DNA of 64,000 bases, from assembly GCA_030272585.1 (NCBI GenBank), contig BSYQ01000010.1, positions 310,001 to 374,000 on the forward strand, read 5' to 3'. Every line of letters starts with the position of its first letter. Within the stretch, counting starts at the first letter, position 1. Below, in pieces: positions 43,279 to 56,206 of the stretch. The notes beneath the pieces are model-generated. The model was given only the letters and a program-made list of their open reading frames with translations, did not search any database and was not told the origin of the DNA. The position numbers and the translations under genes were made by a program. The DNA comes from Bryopsis sp. KO-2023 (lineage: Eukaryota > Chlorophyta > Ulvophyceae > Bryopsidales > Bryopsidaceae).

Positions 43279-46200
43279 TCAAAACATTTCCCTCTGCACT
43301 GCCATCGAAAATTCAATTTTCATTTGCGAAGCCATAACCTGCGCTCTGGTCCTATGCAACTCCAGCGCTTTCTCGACGTCCCCTTCGAACAGCGTCACGA
43401 TCGTGATCAATTGTTCCAGACATGCGCCGCCAGTGGCAATAGTCGTCAGCAAAGTGACGTCTTCCGTGACGTCCACGTCGCCGACGCTTTTGAGGCGATC
43501 GCTGACTTTTCCAGAATTCAGGCCGAGATACGTTCGGTAGGCAGTGTCGATATCGCCCCCCACGTATTGGCTGATTCTGTCGGCGTCCGCCAGGTCGTAG
43601 TTGAAATTGTCTTGAGCGTACGAGATGCATTTCTGCAGCTTTTGGTATTTCAGCAAAGCGAGGGTCCGCCCAGAGACCCTTTGCCCAGGTGGAAGCGGAC
43701 AGAACTGAGGAATCTACAGCCCCCACGACAAAACACACACACGTTTTTCTCTTATTTAACACTAGATCACTCAACGATATCGTCCATCCCGTTCCCTTTT
43801 GAGGCGTTTTACCTGCGAACCGGTCTGACCGGTCCTCAATTCAGAATAGTCGTGCACGAATGGGCACTTTTCCTGAGAAGGGCATTTCCCCAGCTCCTCC
43901 CATGCCGGGCACAGGGTCAACGAATAGGTGAGTTTGGGCAGGCGGTCCTTGTCGCTGTGAAAATGATTGCAACTGCAGTGATCGTGGATTTGGTACAGTC
44001 GAGGGCAGGGAACCGCCTTCAACAGTACGATGGGGTTTTTGTATCCCAAGGAGGACAGCCCTCTGAAAATGCAAGACGAACAAAAACCAAAATGTTAGAT
44101 GCATTCAACCAACATTTCCCGCCGTAAAAAAAATGAAACAATATAGGGAGCACAGGCCAGAGCACCCAGAATTTGACTGGGAAAAAACGAAAACTGATAT
44201 TGCAGTGATCGTTGCTCAGGAGGGAAAAGCAGGAGAATGATATTGAAGTCTTTCTTTTCTTTTTCCAATTGATATCTTTGTTTTCTGTTTTTTCCGCCCC
44301 TTTAAGAACACACGTGAATTGCTCTTTGACGGCTGCCTTCACCCTGAGGTCTTCAACAGAATGAGCAAAAGTGCAAGAATGGCCCAATTCACAAACGGTC
44401 CCCTTGAAAACTGAATTGCAAAATTTCAATTTGTAGAGCATGGGAGTTTGAACTGCCCCAACAGCAACCGCAGCCTCCTTTCTGATTTCTGCACTTCCAT
44501 GTGCATCTATGCAAATTGGACCTGAGAAAATGAAAACACACTGAACCACTAAAAACCACAATGTCTGTTTATTGGTATTGGAATGTTTTTTTATGAGGGT
44601 AAAAAATCCGACTGCAGCCCCCCCCCCTCCCCACAGAAATTACTTATACGATATACCGGAACAAAACAGCTTTCCACCCTTTTGTTTTTTCCCAAAAAAA
44701 TGAATGCAATGGAGTTGTCTAAAACCATCGAGTCTCCCAGAAAATATTTCTCAAAAACAAGTTTTTTTTGAGAAACTTGTTTTTTATGCTTTTTTTTTTT
44801 AGCGATTCATGTTGCTTGCAGGATTTTATTTGGGTGCACTCACCCGATGAGCATTTCCCCGTTTCTAAGAAGGAATCGCAAAGTTTCGTTTTGTAGGTGC
44901 AGGGCAGCGTATTCAGGGTTTGGATCATCGCTTGGGTTCGAAATTCACTGGAGCCATGAGCCCAGCAGCATTTTTCTCCAAAAGAGCACCGACCCTTCAA
45001 AAAACGAATCCAATAAACAAAGCAATAATCAAGAGAAAAACAGGAATAATATTAAAAAGATAATATCAGGGAACATGTGTTGAAAAATGACTGTTTTTAA
45101 CAAAATGGAGTTATTTGTTTTTGAATTCCAGGAAGAGTTTCCGAAAGGGAAAAAATGCAATATCAAGCATCATTTCCAATAACTTATTTTTCAATAAATA
45201 TAATGTGAAAAATTCCCATATGCTTCTTTTTTTTCTACCAAAAGAAAAAGCTCGAGGATCCCTTTTACCTTGGCAGACCCGATTTTCCCGTCTTGATTTT
45301 TCAACCAATCGCCACACAGCTTGGTTTTATAGTTTTCAGGGGGACTTGGGAAAAGCCTGCTGTTTGGGTGTTCCTTCGATAACTGAAGGGCTGCACGAAA
45401 TCGAAACTCTTTGTAGGAGTGAGCATGGATGCACCAATTTCCAAGCGGGCATTTTCCGTAGCCCACAGAGCTGCAAAAAACCGTTCTGAAATTTCTGGGA
45501 AGGAAGCCTTCGTTGACCGAAGCTTCGATTTGACAGTCGTCTGAAAAATCGAGCTCCACGTCTCTTCCCAACCCGGGAGGTGGTTTCTGCGGGTGAATTT
45601 TCGACCCATCTCAATACCCAGGAAATCCAACTTTTTGATTTAATGTGCGGTGATAATACAGGAAGAAAAATTATTGGACAATATATGATAGAGGTGCTCC
45701 ATGTCGTTTTGAAGTGGATATGCTGAGTGAGTTTTATTAAAAAAAATTCTGAAAAAAAAAAAAGAGCACGAATTTTTTTATTTTTTTATTTTTTTCCTAA
45801 AAGAAAGAAGGAAGAAAGAAGGGGGTGCTTATTTAGGCTCCGTTTTCTTTCAGATTGTGTATCAGCTTAGAAACCTAGGGTGGTTTTTTTCTACTCAGGA
45901 AAATTCTCTCTTTTGTGTTTTCTAGCTTGCCTTATCACATCAGTTTTATCTTCCCCTCGGAAAAAAGTTAATGTATTTGAAAAAGAAAAAGCAATCGCCT
46001 TACCCATCTGTTTGGAAAGGGAAATGGTCTTGGAGCAGCCACGCTCAAACTCTGACGCTCCATTTCCTTCGAGACAAGTTCTTCCAAATCCAATCGAAAT
46101 CTTGCTCCTCTCGACCCCACAATATCCACAAAATCAAAATTTATCGGGCTATTTTCCGGGCTCTCCGATGCCAGGTTCCCCCCCCCTTCCGAAAACAAAA

Positions 46201-49200
46201 CCCCAGAACTGTTTTCCACAGCCGATCGAAGGGGGTTTGCTTTTCGGCTTTTCCATGGGAAATGGATTTCCTCCAGACTGGGCATACCACTCTCACTCTC
46301 AAAGAATGAATTCTGCTGACCAAATTCCAATCCCTCAGAGAGCTCATCGCTGGCATCCCCAACTACAGCTTTTGCCACCAATCGACTCTGTGTTTGATTT
46401 GGCACCGACAATGGGTCAGGGGGGAGCACCAAATCACCAACGCATTCCCCAGGAATTTTTTCTTGAGCAAATCCTTGGGGAAAATGCTGCCCTGGTGCAA
46501 ATTGGGATTCCCTCCCCATTCCATCCATCTTGAAAGAGCCGAACATGTATTCTTGCTGTTCGGGGCCCCCACAAGATCGGACGCTTCTCGGTAGTGAGCT
46601 GGATGTCTGACCTAGGGACCCTGAGGGAATCGGATTAGTCATCGAGGAATCTGGGAGATGGAAATGCTGCATGGGAAGGGAATTCATGTCGGTAGTGTAG
46701 CTGGCCTTAGCGATTGGGAGATCACACCCCTGATCGACAGACAGACAGGAACAAATTCTGTTAATGAAGCCCAGCCACAATTTAGCAAATACAATTTAAA
46801 ATTGCTGAAAAAAACACTATCAAAATTCAGAACATTTAGTAAAAAAATTTTAACTTGTTTTTATCCCTTTCGGTCAGTTTTCAGATCAGCAAAAAGCGAT
46901 GAAGAACTCTTCAGAAAATCCTACGCCGCCCCTTGTTTGCATAATAGACCATTTGCGCTGGCACTTAAGCCCCCAAAAAAGATCCCCATAAAAAAAACAT
47001 GGATTATTATTGTCATTACCCCGGGATATGGTAGAATCCAATTCTCCGGCGAATCTTTCTCAGGGTAGAACACTTCTTGGACCACCATCTTTGAAAATGT
47101 TGGTCTTGGGGTATGCCCAAGCTCCGACCCCTCCGTCTTTTGCCCACTTGCCAATTGTAAATGCAATCCATCGAATTTCTTGGTCGAAATCCTCACACTG
47201 GGCAGTGGGGGCTTCTTGGTGTCGTTTGCTTTCCAAACACATATCGGCCCGGTTGCAACTTCCATCACTTTTTTCTTGTTTATTACCAGAGGCTTTTTGA
47301 TTTCTATCTCGGTAGTTTTTGCAGGCGTTTCTTGTGCTGCTGCTTTCACACTCTCTTGATGGCTTTTGCCCCCTCCTCCAGCAATATTGCCAAGATTCGA
47401 GCCCGACCAAGTGCAAAACTTGTCGATCAATGGATTTTCCACTCCGGCTCCTTTCAGTTTTTTGCTACCCCGACAAGCATGGTAATCCCAAAGGCTAGGT
47501 TTCTCATTATCGGATTTTCCTTCAGATTTAGGCGGTTTAGGTATGGCTCCACATTTCTCGATTTTTTTAGCTCCGTTCAATACATCTTGCTTTCCAATAC
47601 TCAAGTCCCAACGGGGAGGAACTGAATTTCTGGTTGAGAGTGGGGTGGAGGGTTTGGTCGGAACATAAGAGGAACCGACCACGTATTCCACAGGGGGGCG
47701 GCTCCGAGGGGCAGACATGGATCGAGTGATTGGACGGGGCTGGTTTGATTTGATTTGCTTCACCACGTCAGACCACTTTCGGCCATCCTCTTCCGTAGTA
47801 GATGCTGAAGGAATTGACAAGTCAAGATTTACACTATCAGGGAAAACTATTTACTCAAAGTTTTAAAAACTCCACCCTCATGCTTTTTTTTTGGAATCAG
47901 GTTTGTTGTTTTGGTGTTTCGTTTTTTTTTTTTTCTAATAGCAGGGTAAATCAATGGAAGAAAAGGTTTGGATCCTAGGTTTTGTGGTGCTTTTTTTTCC
48001 GAAAAAATCTTTAGGAAAGTGGGCAGGTGGTGTTTTACCAGCAGAAGCAGCACATTCGGACTCTGTCGGGCGGCCCCATCCAGCCCAATGGCTTGATGCC
48101 GATGACAAATCCTTCCTCTTGCCACAAGGAAGAGTTGTGATTTTCGCACCCACTTTGACCTTGCTTTTTTCGCTTGGCTTGGAAAAGCTTCATTCAAAAA
48201 CAGAGCAAAAAAGCCCACAGAAGTTGGTGTGTTTTCTTTTCGGTTTTATTCTCAAATTTGAAAAAAAAAAAAAACTGGTGGAAATACAGTTTTTTTGAAT
48301 GAGATCATTTGTTGGCCTGGGACTACCAAATCCTGCATGATATCGAATTTTTTTTTGGGAATAATAGATATAAATACCTGTCAGACAAAACAGATTGATG
48401 GTTTGATTTGAGGGTCATTCTAATTTTACATGTGTACAATGATTCATGAAGCACCTTGGCTTTCGTTGTATTTTGCTGCCCGATCGACTCTTCCGCCAAT
48501 CATCGCTGGAACCCCTTCTTCCCAAAAACCCGGAATTTTCCCCAGCTGGTGTTTTGCTTTTCGGTTTTCTTCCAACCACGTTCCATCCCTCAGTTTCTTC
48601 GGCTGCCCAATCGCATCGCTCCGGACTCTTGTACCTTTTTTTATCCTTATTGTGGTTTTCGCCCGCTCGGGGTGCAATCCATTCAATCACTCGGGGATCC
48701 ACTCTCTGTCAAATGGTTCAAAAAAATATGTGTATAAAGAAAATGTGTTTTTTGTATAATTATTTTATTTTTATTGATGTATTTTTTTTTTCAACCATAT
48801 AGCACAAAAAACAAAGTAACAGGCATATCCCCCCCCCCCCGCAGAAAAAAAGAAAGAGTTTGATTTTTTTTGTGCCAAAGGATTTAGAAGTCAATTTTTC
48901 TTCTAGAAATATCAAAATTGACCGGGAAAAAAAATTACCTTACAATAAAGAAAAGGGGTGTTTCCTTTTTTTTTTTTTCCTTGTAGCATGAGCAATTTAT
49001 TTTTATCAACAAGAATAGCTTTCGACGAAATTTCCTGAATCTTGTTTTACCTTGTGGGTTGCATTCGATGCGATCCCTTTTGTAGATTTTGCTCTTCCGT
49101 GCAAGGGTGGCCGGTGTAGCAATCGCTCGGAAATGCTTGAAAAATCCTTCCCAGCATTTTCATTTCCACCTCGTTTCAGGGATATATCTGAATAAACCAT

Positions 49201-50982
49201 CAATACAGAAATTTAGGGTTGAAACATGGAAGCCTTGAACATAGCATTGGGGGGGGGGGAAATACCAAACCTTCAAACTAAAAGTTTCTGTCATGGTTTC
49301 AATATTTAGGAATTGAATCCAACTGGGCAACAAACATGCAAGGAAAGTTGCATGCAACAGAAAAAACAAGAAAGGTCCAAAGCAACTCCACAGAAGAAGT
49401 TTTTTTTTTTTTTCCGGCAAAGTCGAAAAGCACCCTGGTTGATCTTTTCTTGTCAATTTTGTTCGTTTTTTTTGTTTTTTTTTTTTTTTTTTGGGGGGGG
49501 GGGATTCTTGCTTCAAATTACTTGGTGGTGGCCGTCTTCTGGGAGTGCTTGCCCTTCGGTTAGGGGTTCCGCTTCGAACGCCCTCAGTGAAATGAGTCAC
49601 TACATAAAAGAAAACCGTAAGTTTTTGAAAGGAGCAAAAAAATTTGCTGGCATTAAAATATGTCGAGGACTTCACACGGATTTCTTTAGGCACTATGTCC
49701 TTTCTTGAAAGTACAACCACCAGTTCTTCCTGTTTTGAGCAGACAGAAAAAAGAAAAATAATAAAAAATGTAGGGGTAGAAAAAAAATATATATATATGC
49801 ATATCTGATAAAAAAACTTCAAAAAATTGAACTTCTAATCATTGTTGCATGCAGATGACGTAGCCAAACTTAGCACAAAATATAGACAAGGAATTCCACA
49901 CCTGGGTTAGCTGGCCACCGAGGGGTCGAAGCTTGTCTTTTTATTTTTGCCATCGAGCATTTTTCTATGCCTCCAATACAATCTTGCTCACACTTTCCAA
50001 ATCCCTTTGGGCAATACCACCCGGTGCTCAACTTCCTCCAAAGCCTTTGGTCCTGTACCTGCGGAAAAAAGCATTGCGAGTGCAGCTGTAGTGAATAATG
50101 GGCTGTTGGTTGTCGAAAAAACTGGGGGGTAGCTTTAAAAAAACCTGAATCAACGGTCAGATGGAGGTGGAAAACAAGGAGATTTTCCCTTCTGTTTATT
50201 TTTTGCACAGCTGGTACTATTAAAACCCAGCCAGTGCAAAATCTCGATCCTCCAAGAAAACAAGAGCATGAGTAGTCAAAATTCTGCAAACCCATGGTAA
50301 TGAGAAACGGTCAAAACACTCTCCATAAAGTTGGACATTGAAACGCCAGCAATATCGATCCGCGATCGAAAATCGACTTTCGAACAGGAGACTCTATCAA
50401 TCGATTGGGTTCTCGGCGCCACCCACGAACTCCCTTCACACCGCACGCATGCACCCCACAACAAAGTCGACCGAGGGAAAAATTGACGGCGATCCTTTTG
50501 GCAGCCGCCAATCCTCGACTCGATTCGATCCGTGCGTGCGTTCACGGCCATCGGCATTACCCTGTCTTTCTTTTTCGTGTTCCCGCTGATGACTCGGCGT
50601 CCTTTCCCACTGCGCGCGTATTCCTCCAAACAGCTGCGCCCAACAACACACGCAAGAAAGGATCGATCGAAAAACCACACACCCACGCATACCAACATAA
50701 CCTATTCTTTGCAACTGCAAGAACGATCTTCCTGTCTCCGCCTCGGGCACGATTCAGGAAATCTTGGGAGTTTTTTTTCGTCCTTCTGTGTGTGTGGAAA
50801 AGGGGCGGGGGGGGTTAGGAAATCTGATTCGCCCACCTTTCATGGTATCGACTTTCCCCGCATTGATTGCAAACCACCACGAACAGAAACGTCTCTCTCT
50901 CCTGAAGGATTTCCTTCGAGCAAAAAGGGCACGTCGATTCGGACACCTCTAACTCCACATCCGAACCGTCTTCCGTTTGCAT
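43279..50982 (-). CDS. RING-like plus six-CCCH zinc-finger protein, 14 exons
   Basis: Exons 50982-50837, 50633-50561, 50058-49902, 49599-49522, 49187-49051, 48705-48455, 48172-48039, 47804-47020, 46729-46004, 45586-45269, 44994-44844, 44521-44314, 44062-43813, 43704-43279; phases agree, 1,279 residues. The N-terminus has a RING/PHD-like cluster (CPFCSKEI, CNQCGESRYHESC, YCPKGFGKCEQDC). The long middle is low complexity with WSDVVKQIK and GWNVVGRKPKSK motifs. Six CCCH fingers follow, e.g. CSSVGYGKCPLGNWCIHAH, CNSVFKGTVCELGHSCTFAH and CPAWEELGKCPSQEKCPFVH, one (CPRLYQIHDHCSCNHFH) with unusual spacing, then a helical C-terminus. The fingers spaced by FRxxA helices recall Unkempt-like RNA-binding proteins. 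Role in mRNA control is inferred from the family. Confidence 0.87.
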
Positions 50983-52081
50983 TGAGCGTTTCTCCCCCCC
51001 CGTCTTTTTCCACTTTGCCTCTTCAAACAAAAAAAACTTCTCTCTTCCCCCCCGGGACCAATGTATTTGTTTTTGCTTTTATTGAAAACTGGATTGTCAG
51101 CTCCTTCAATGCTAATAATTGAGTCGATTTTTTGGGGAGGACAGCAATCAATCGTCGGAATGGCTGGTGTTTTGTTTTTTTTATGGGAAGGAAAGAGATC
51201 AACCTTACGTTATGTCGCCCCTGCCCGTTCTGCTTGGTAAATTGCATGCACGCATATTTTGGGAGCAAACACACACAGTTAAATATTCCCAGATCCCAAG
51301 CAATTTTTACCCTTTCAAACCCGTGGGTTCCACGATCGTGGAACTGTAATTATTGATTGATTGATTCACCATAGCTGCATTTTTATGGGTACAGTACAAT
51401 GAATGATGTCGCTTTTCCTCTTAGTGTTATAAAATCTTTTTCAATGTCCCAACGATGTGCAAAGAAATAAAAATCATGGCAGAGAGGGAGCAGCACCAGA
51501 TTCATTCTTGTAGGTGTTGGGCAAGCCATAGTGAACCCAGTTATTATCAATGAACATGAAATGTGTCAATTCTCTTCCAGACAAAGCTAGCACTACAAAG
51601 TGTTGCAATCAATGCTAATATATTTAAGAAAATGAATGACCTCCACAGCAATTATTGTGGGGGTCTCCACAATGAGCCTGTTGCAGTGCCTGTTCAGCTA
51701 TTGGCCCATTCTAATTTAAATTCTATTTTTTTAAAACAGCACTAATGCAAAGTTTCTTTGACATTAAAATCAGTGGCTACATTCATCCCTTCAATAACTC
51801 GTGTATCTCCATGGATTTTTTCCGACCATCTATATCCTCTCTGTTGTTGCCCAGCTTTCCCCTGCTTTCTGTGCTGAATACGCATTCCAGTTGCTAGCCT
51901 AAATTCCTGGCAAGATATTTTCTACCTCAGATCGACCAACCCCTCCCCTTGAAACAAGCAGTGAAAAGAAATGAGAACCCTCGCCCACCCCCAAAAAAAA
52001 TATAAAAATAAAGCTTCACAAATATCGTTCTGTCCTTTTCTCATTTTGCTTCTCACTCTTTTGTGAATCTCTCACTCTTTT
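50983..52081. other. Gap upstream of the CCCH gene
   Basis: Presumed promoter of the CCCH gene. Short frames only; no RNA gene or repeat recognised. Confidence 0.5.
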
Positions 52082-54808
52082 CTAACACTTCCTGTGAACT
52101 GCACCAGGTCCGATCTCGTCATACTCCCCTTTCGAAACGAAATGCCCATGTTGGGTTGCCACTTTGGAAAGAATAGCCCCCCCCATCCATTGGGCGAATT
52201 GGAGCGTTTTTTCAGGCATGTATTCGGGAGCTCCACAAATCCCAACTTGCAGGGAAGGGGGCAACCGAGTTTGCAGTTCATTGAACATTCGATGGGTGAG
52301 ATTGAGCATCCCGCTGCCCCCTCCACAAACCAACAAGCTTTCCACCAGTTGCTTGCGTAGCGATGGATCCCCCTTTTGAAACACAGCCACACACAAACAA
52401 ATAAAAGAACCAACCACATGCACAATTATGGTGATATCCTCAAAAATAGGGTGTTCATATAGAGTGCAAACCAAAGGTGCTATCAATCGCAGCGTCCAAA
52501 CCTGTGCCCATGCATGTTCGTCAACCACCACTCAGAATGGGCTTCTCAAGATTGTTTTGCTTAACGTATGAACCGCTTCTTTCAATGCATCGACCACACA
52601 CGAATACTTTCTAAGAGAGGGAAAAAGAAAAAGAAAGTGTTCCCTGTCTTATAGGAGGTTTTTCTTGGCTAACCTGGCCAAGCACACATTCGCAACATGC
52701 GTCCGCTAGCCCTGGACCCCCCCTCCCAACAACACTTGGATTGAACAAGGATTCACCCAGGATCGCAGCTGTCCCCGCTTTCACATGGATCGTGTTTCCA
52801 TCCGGCAAAACGTGCTCCGTGCTAAAAAAAAAAACAAAAAAAACAGTGTCAGCCGTCAAGTTTTAAATTTTTGCCCTGGAGACTCAGCAATGTTCAGAAA
52901 AAACGTTACAATGGAAACAAGCAGCAGAAAGGAATTAAAAAAAATAAAGCCCATGTTCACAATAGATGAACACACTTTGGAAGAAATATAAAAACCTCAA
53001 GAAACTCTTCCTAATTCCATCTATTTGTGAGCTTGCATACGCCCCATTCGAGAAAAAGAAAGTGGTTGATGGTCAGTGCATGCTTTCGTTCATATTGTGC
53101 ATTTTCTCATTATTTTATTCTACTTTTTAATCAAATTTTTTTGTATTTTTTTCGCTTACATAGTAGGTGGCAAACACAGTTGGGGTGAAACCCCAGGGCC
53201 CGGGGCAATCACTGATGGCTTTTGTGCTGGGGAGCCCGGGTGTTTCACAGGGGATGGAGGTTTTGAGCAAGTGTTATCTGAGGCATTCTTTTCTTGTTGA
53301 AGCTCCAGGAAGGTTTCCGAAGAGGCCGCCACACATGCGCTATTTTCCTTGATAATTTTTGCATCATCGATGCTGATTTGAACTGCTGATTCCAACCCTG
53401 CACACACAACAGAAGTTTTTGGGACACAGGGAAACCTCCTTTTTCACTTTTTCACACCATTGCTTTTAATTTTTTTTCGTGCCTAATTTTTTGAAATGCA
53501 CGACACGCCTTTTCAGCCTGGATGAATGAAGGATGCATTTTTGTTTCAAGTTTTTCGAACGCACTACCTCGAGGTGTGAAAGCCCCATGTGTAAATGAGT
53601 GGGACTGTGTTTTCTTTTCCATTTGTCCATATTATTTCTGTAGAAATGCTGATTTTGATTTGCAAGGTAACGACACACTTTCAGCGTCTGAAATTTCACC
53701 ACATTTTGAAAAAAACCCTGAAATTTGGGCAACTCACATTAGACATTCCTTTCTTTTCTTTTATTTCCAATTTGCTTTCCTCCTGTAGTTTAGACCCACC
53801 GATTTTCTGCTGCAAACATTGCGTAAGATCTTGTCCGCAGATATCCAGCCTGGTGACCGCATGAGTTTGCAATTGACCTTCACTGACTGGGGCGATGTCG
53901 ATTTTCCCGTGACCGAGATCCAAAACGCATCCAGTCAATCGGCCCACAGCATACAGGGATAGCACTGCCGAGTCTTGCAAGAAAACGCCAGTAGAATTGC
54001 ACATCTCAAACAGAATTTGAGTCAATCTTTCCCTGTCAGCCCTGCGTGACAGACATGGAAACAAACCTGGAGGTTAGGTGGAGGGCACAGAATTTCACAT
54101 TTGTTTTTGGGGGGGGGTTGGGGGAAATCAGCAAAATTACAGAGAGGAAATGCGTAGAATGAGATCGTATCGATTTCTGTGTCTATATTAGGGGAGTGCA
54201 TTTTGGCCTGGAAAAAATGAACAGAAACCATTTTTTTCAATTTTTATTTCTACAGTTTATCCAGTTGATAATTATTGTTGAGGTGAGTGTTGCAAAATGC
54301 AACGAATCCTCACGCACCTTGGCGTGAACAAAGGTTCGCAGACCAAAAGTTGGCCTTCCTCTCCTTGCTTCCATTTCAACCGATCGTACACGGAATAATA
54401 GAGCAGCGATTCGAGGGCGTCCCAATCCTCCACCTGACCATGACTCACTGCTGTTCGACGACTGCCGTCCGGAGCGACGACTACGGAAGGCGTCACCTAA
54501 ACATGCACTTTCCTCAAAACAATCTCGATACACCTCGCGGAATGGCAGAGGAGGAAAAGAGGGGGGGGGGGCGGCAGAGATGTCAATCGAAGCTTTGCAC
54601 CGTTCGCTTAACAAGAAAATTCGAGGCCCAACCGTCAGGAAGTTTGATCCTGGTGTCGGATCGATACCAGAGATTCAGAGAACCTTGACGCGAGATCGAA
54701 TTCGTTAAGATGTCGCACCACGGCGGGCTCTTGCTCGCTCGGGAAGTTCACCACCAATCCAGCTTTCAGCGTATCGCTGCCGTAGTCCACGACGACAGTG
54801 CTGTCCAT
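52082..54808 (-). CDS. Actin-related protein
   Basis: Exons 54808-54668, 54496-54318, 54041-53800, 53397-53160, 52821-52674, one unresolved small exon near 52560-52610, and 52372-52082. Apart from the unresolved exon, phases agree; about 420 residues. Actin-fold landmarks: TVVVDYGSDTLKAGLV (phosphate 1), LLVCEPLF, ADRERLTQILFE, VLDLGHGKIDIAPV (phosphate 2), TRLDICGQDLT, DDAKIIKENSACVA, HVLPDGNTI, VCGGGSGMLNLTHR, WMGGAILSKVA, YDEIG. A Pro/Ser-rich insert of about 50 residues follows the KEN helix. It is too diverged to be conventional actin; the ARP class is undetermined. The unresolved exon reads either KVFVCGRCIERSGSY (phase fits) or YSCVVDALKEAVHT (more actin-like, phase does not). Confidence 0.85.
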
Positions 54809-55204
54809 TCCGCAGACCCCTCGGACTTTGTCCAGAAACCTTCGAAAAAATCACCAATAATTGGCTCCATTTTCTTTCATTTTTTGCTGGATTTTTTGTG
54901 GTCACAGAACGGGTTGTTTTGACAGCTCGGAAAAAGAAACACGTAATCCAAAAAAAGCTGCCAACAGACGAGTGAGGGGCGGTCGAGGTCGCATCGCTTC
55001 CTGCTCGCGTGAGTCGCCTTTCGCGGGTCCAGATTTGTACAGAAACTGTTCTGCAACGGTTTCGCGCCAAGGAAAAAAAAAGTCGATTAAAGAATAGCGT
55101 TTTTTTTTAGGAAAGAAAGCCGCCAGAGCGACTCAAAGTTTTAGGTATCGGAAAGCAACGGGAACTCAAGGTTTCTTTCAAGAAAGCGAGAGTGGATTTT
55201 AAAA
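54809..55204. promoter_or_regulatory. Divergent promoter region, ARP / PAP2
   Basis: 396 bp between divergent ATGs. It contains an open minus-strand leader before the ARP start (LDKVRGVCGMDS...), probably 5' UTR. No defined element recognised. Confidence 0.4.
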
Positions 55205-56206
55205 ATGCCGGAGGTGATACGAGAGGAGCCCTCGCCCCCTCCCCCCTCCCCGCTGTCGTCCCCGATGCGAAATTTGGAGAGTTTCTCCAATGAACCCCGA
55301 CCTGATCGTTGGAGACTGGGGGACGTCAAGTGGGGGTTCGTTTTCGGCGCGCAGCATTATGGCACGCTGGTTCTCACACTTTTTCCAGCGGTTGCTCTGG
55401 GAATAATTCTGTTCGGCGTCGGGGAAGACCCACAAGGGGATGAGCTCCAAAACGTCTTATCAGATCCGACGTTCGACAGATTCAAGCGGAAGGGATCGGT
55501 TCCCGCTGTCGCGGCGGTCATGGTCCCCGTGGCTTATTTCCTCCTCATTCTCTTTTCCGTGGAGTTCTATTTGTTTCGACCGACCCACAGGCATGTGACG
55601 AACGCGGTGTACACCAGCGTGTTTTTCGTTATCGGTCTCTTCTGCGCCTTCGTGGTGCACATTTTCGCCCAGCAAATCTCGGCGATCGTGGTCGCTGAGC
55701 CTCGACCGGATTTCAAGACTCGTTGCATCCCCACGCCGGACTCCAGATGTACGGGGGACGTCTCTGACGCCTTTGGCTCGTTTTTCTCGGGCCACGCCTC
55801 CTCGTCGATGGTGACGGCGGTGTACAGCACGGTTTACCTGCTCTGGTCGGTTTACTTCAGGTTGGGGGATCCTAAGAGGGGGAAATCGAGCTCCAGACTG
55901 CTGACCCAAGTGCAATACTGCAAAGAGGGCTATGGGGTGATCGATAGGCTGCTCCATGAAATAGGACATGGGGCGGTCATGTATGTGGTGATTCTCCAAA
56001 TCGGATATGCTTGGATAGTGGGGGTGTCCAGAATAATAGACAACAGACACCACATTTGGGATGTGAATGCTGGATTGATCGTGGGGTCGATCGTGGGGGT
56101 CCTCTTTGGATTGCAAGCAATCGGGGTCTACAAATTGATGCCCAAATATGGATATTCTCGTAGAAAAACGATTGTGCCGAGTCCACGACATTCGAGCAGG
56201 GTTTGA
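55205..56206 (+). CDS. PAP2-family lipid phosphate phosphatase
   Basis: Single uninterrupted frame of 333 residues, unusual among multi-exon neighbours. About six membrane segments, e.g. LVLTLFPAVALGIILFGV and VMVPVAYFLLILFSVEFYLF. Phosphatase motifs: C1 region VVAEPRPDF, C2 FFSGHAS, C3 SRIIDNRHHIWDV (SR-x5-H-x3-D). In the usual C1 (K-x6-RP) the Lys position is Ala here. The C2 and C3 His and Arg that carry catalysis are intact. The family dephosphorylates phosphatidic acid and related lipids in membranes. The N-terminus is Pro-rich and cytosolic by inference. A diacylglycerol-producing role is family knowledge, untested for the altered C1. Confidence 0.94.
   Translation: MPEVIREEPSPPPPSPLSSPMRNLESFSNEPRPDRWRLGDVKWGFVFGAQHYGTLVLTLFPAVALGIILFGVGEDPQGDELQNVLSDPTFDRFKRKGSVPAVAAVMVPVAYFLLILFSVEFYLFRPTHRHVTNAVYTSVFFVIGLFCAFVVHIFAQQISAIVVAEPRPDFKTRCIPTPDSRCTGDVSDAFGSFFSGHASSSMVTAVYSTVYLLWSVYFRLGDPKRGKSSSRLLTQVQYCKEGYGVIDRLLHEIGHGAVMYVVILQIGYAWIVGVSRIIDNRHHIWDVNAGLIVGSIVGVLFGLQAIGVYKLMPKYGYSRRKTIVPSPRHSSRV

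Noticed and set aside
50276-50698. Minus-strand 140-codon frame ending GFAEF
   Set aside because: Overlaps a short exon of the CCCH gene in the same frame but extends through its intron; the extension has no support.
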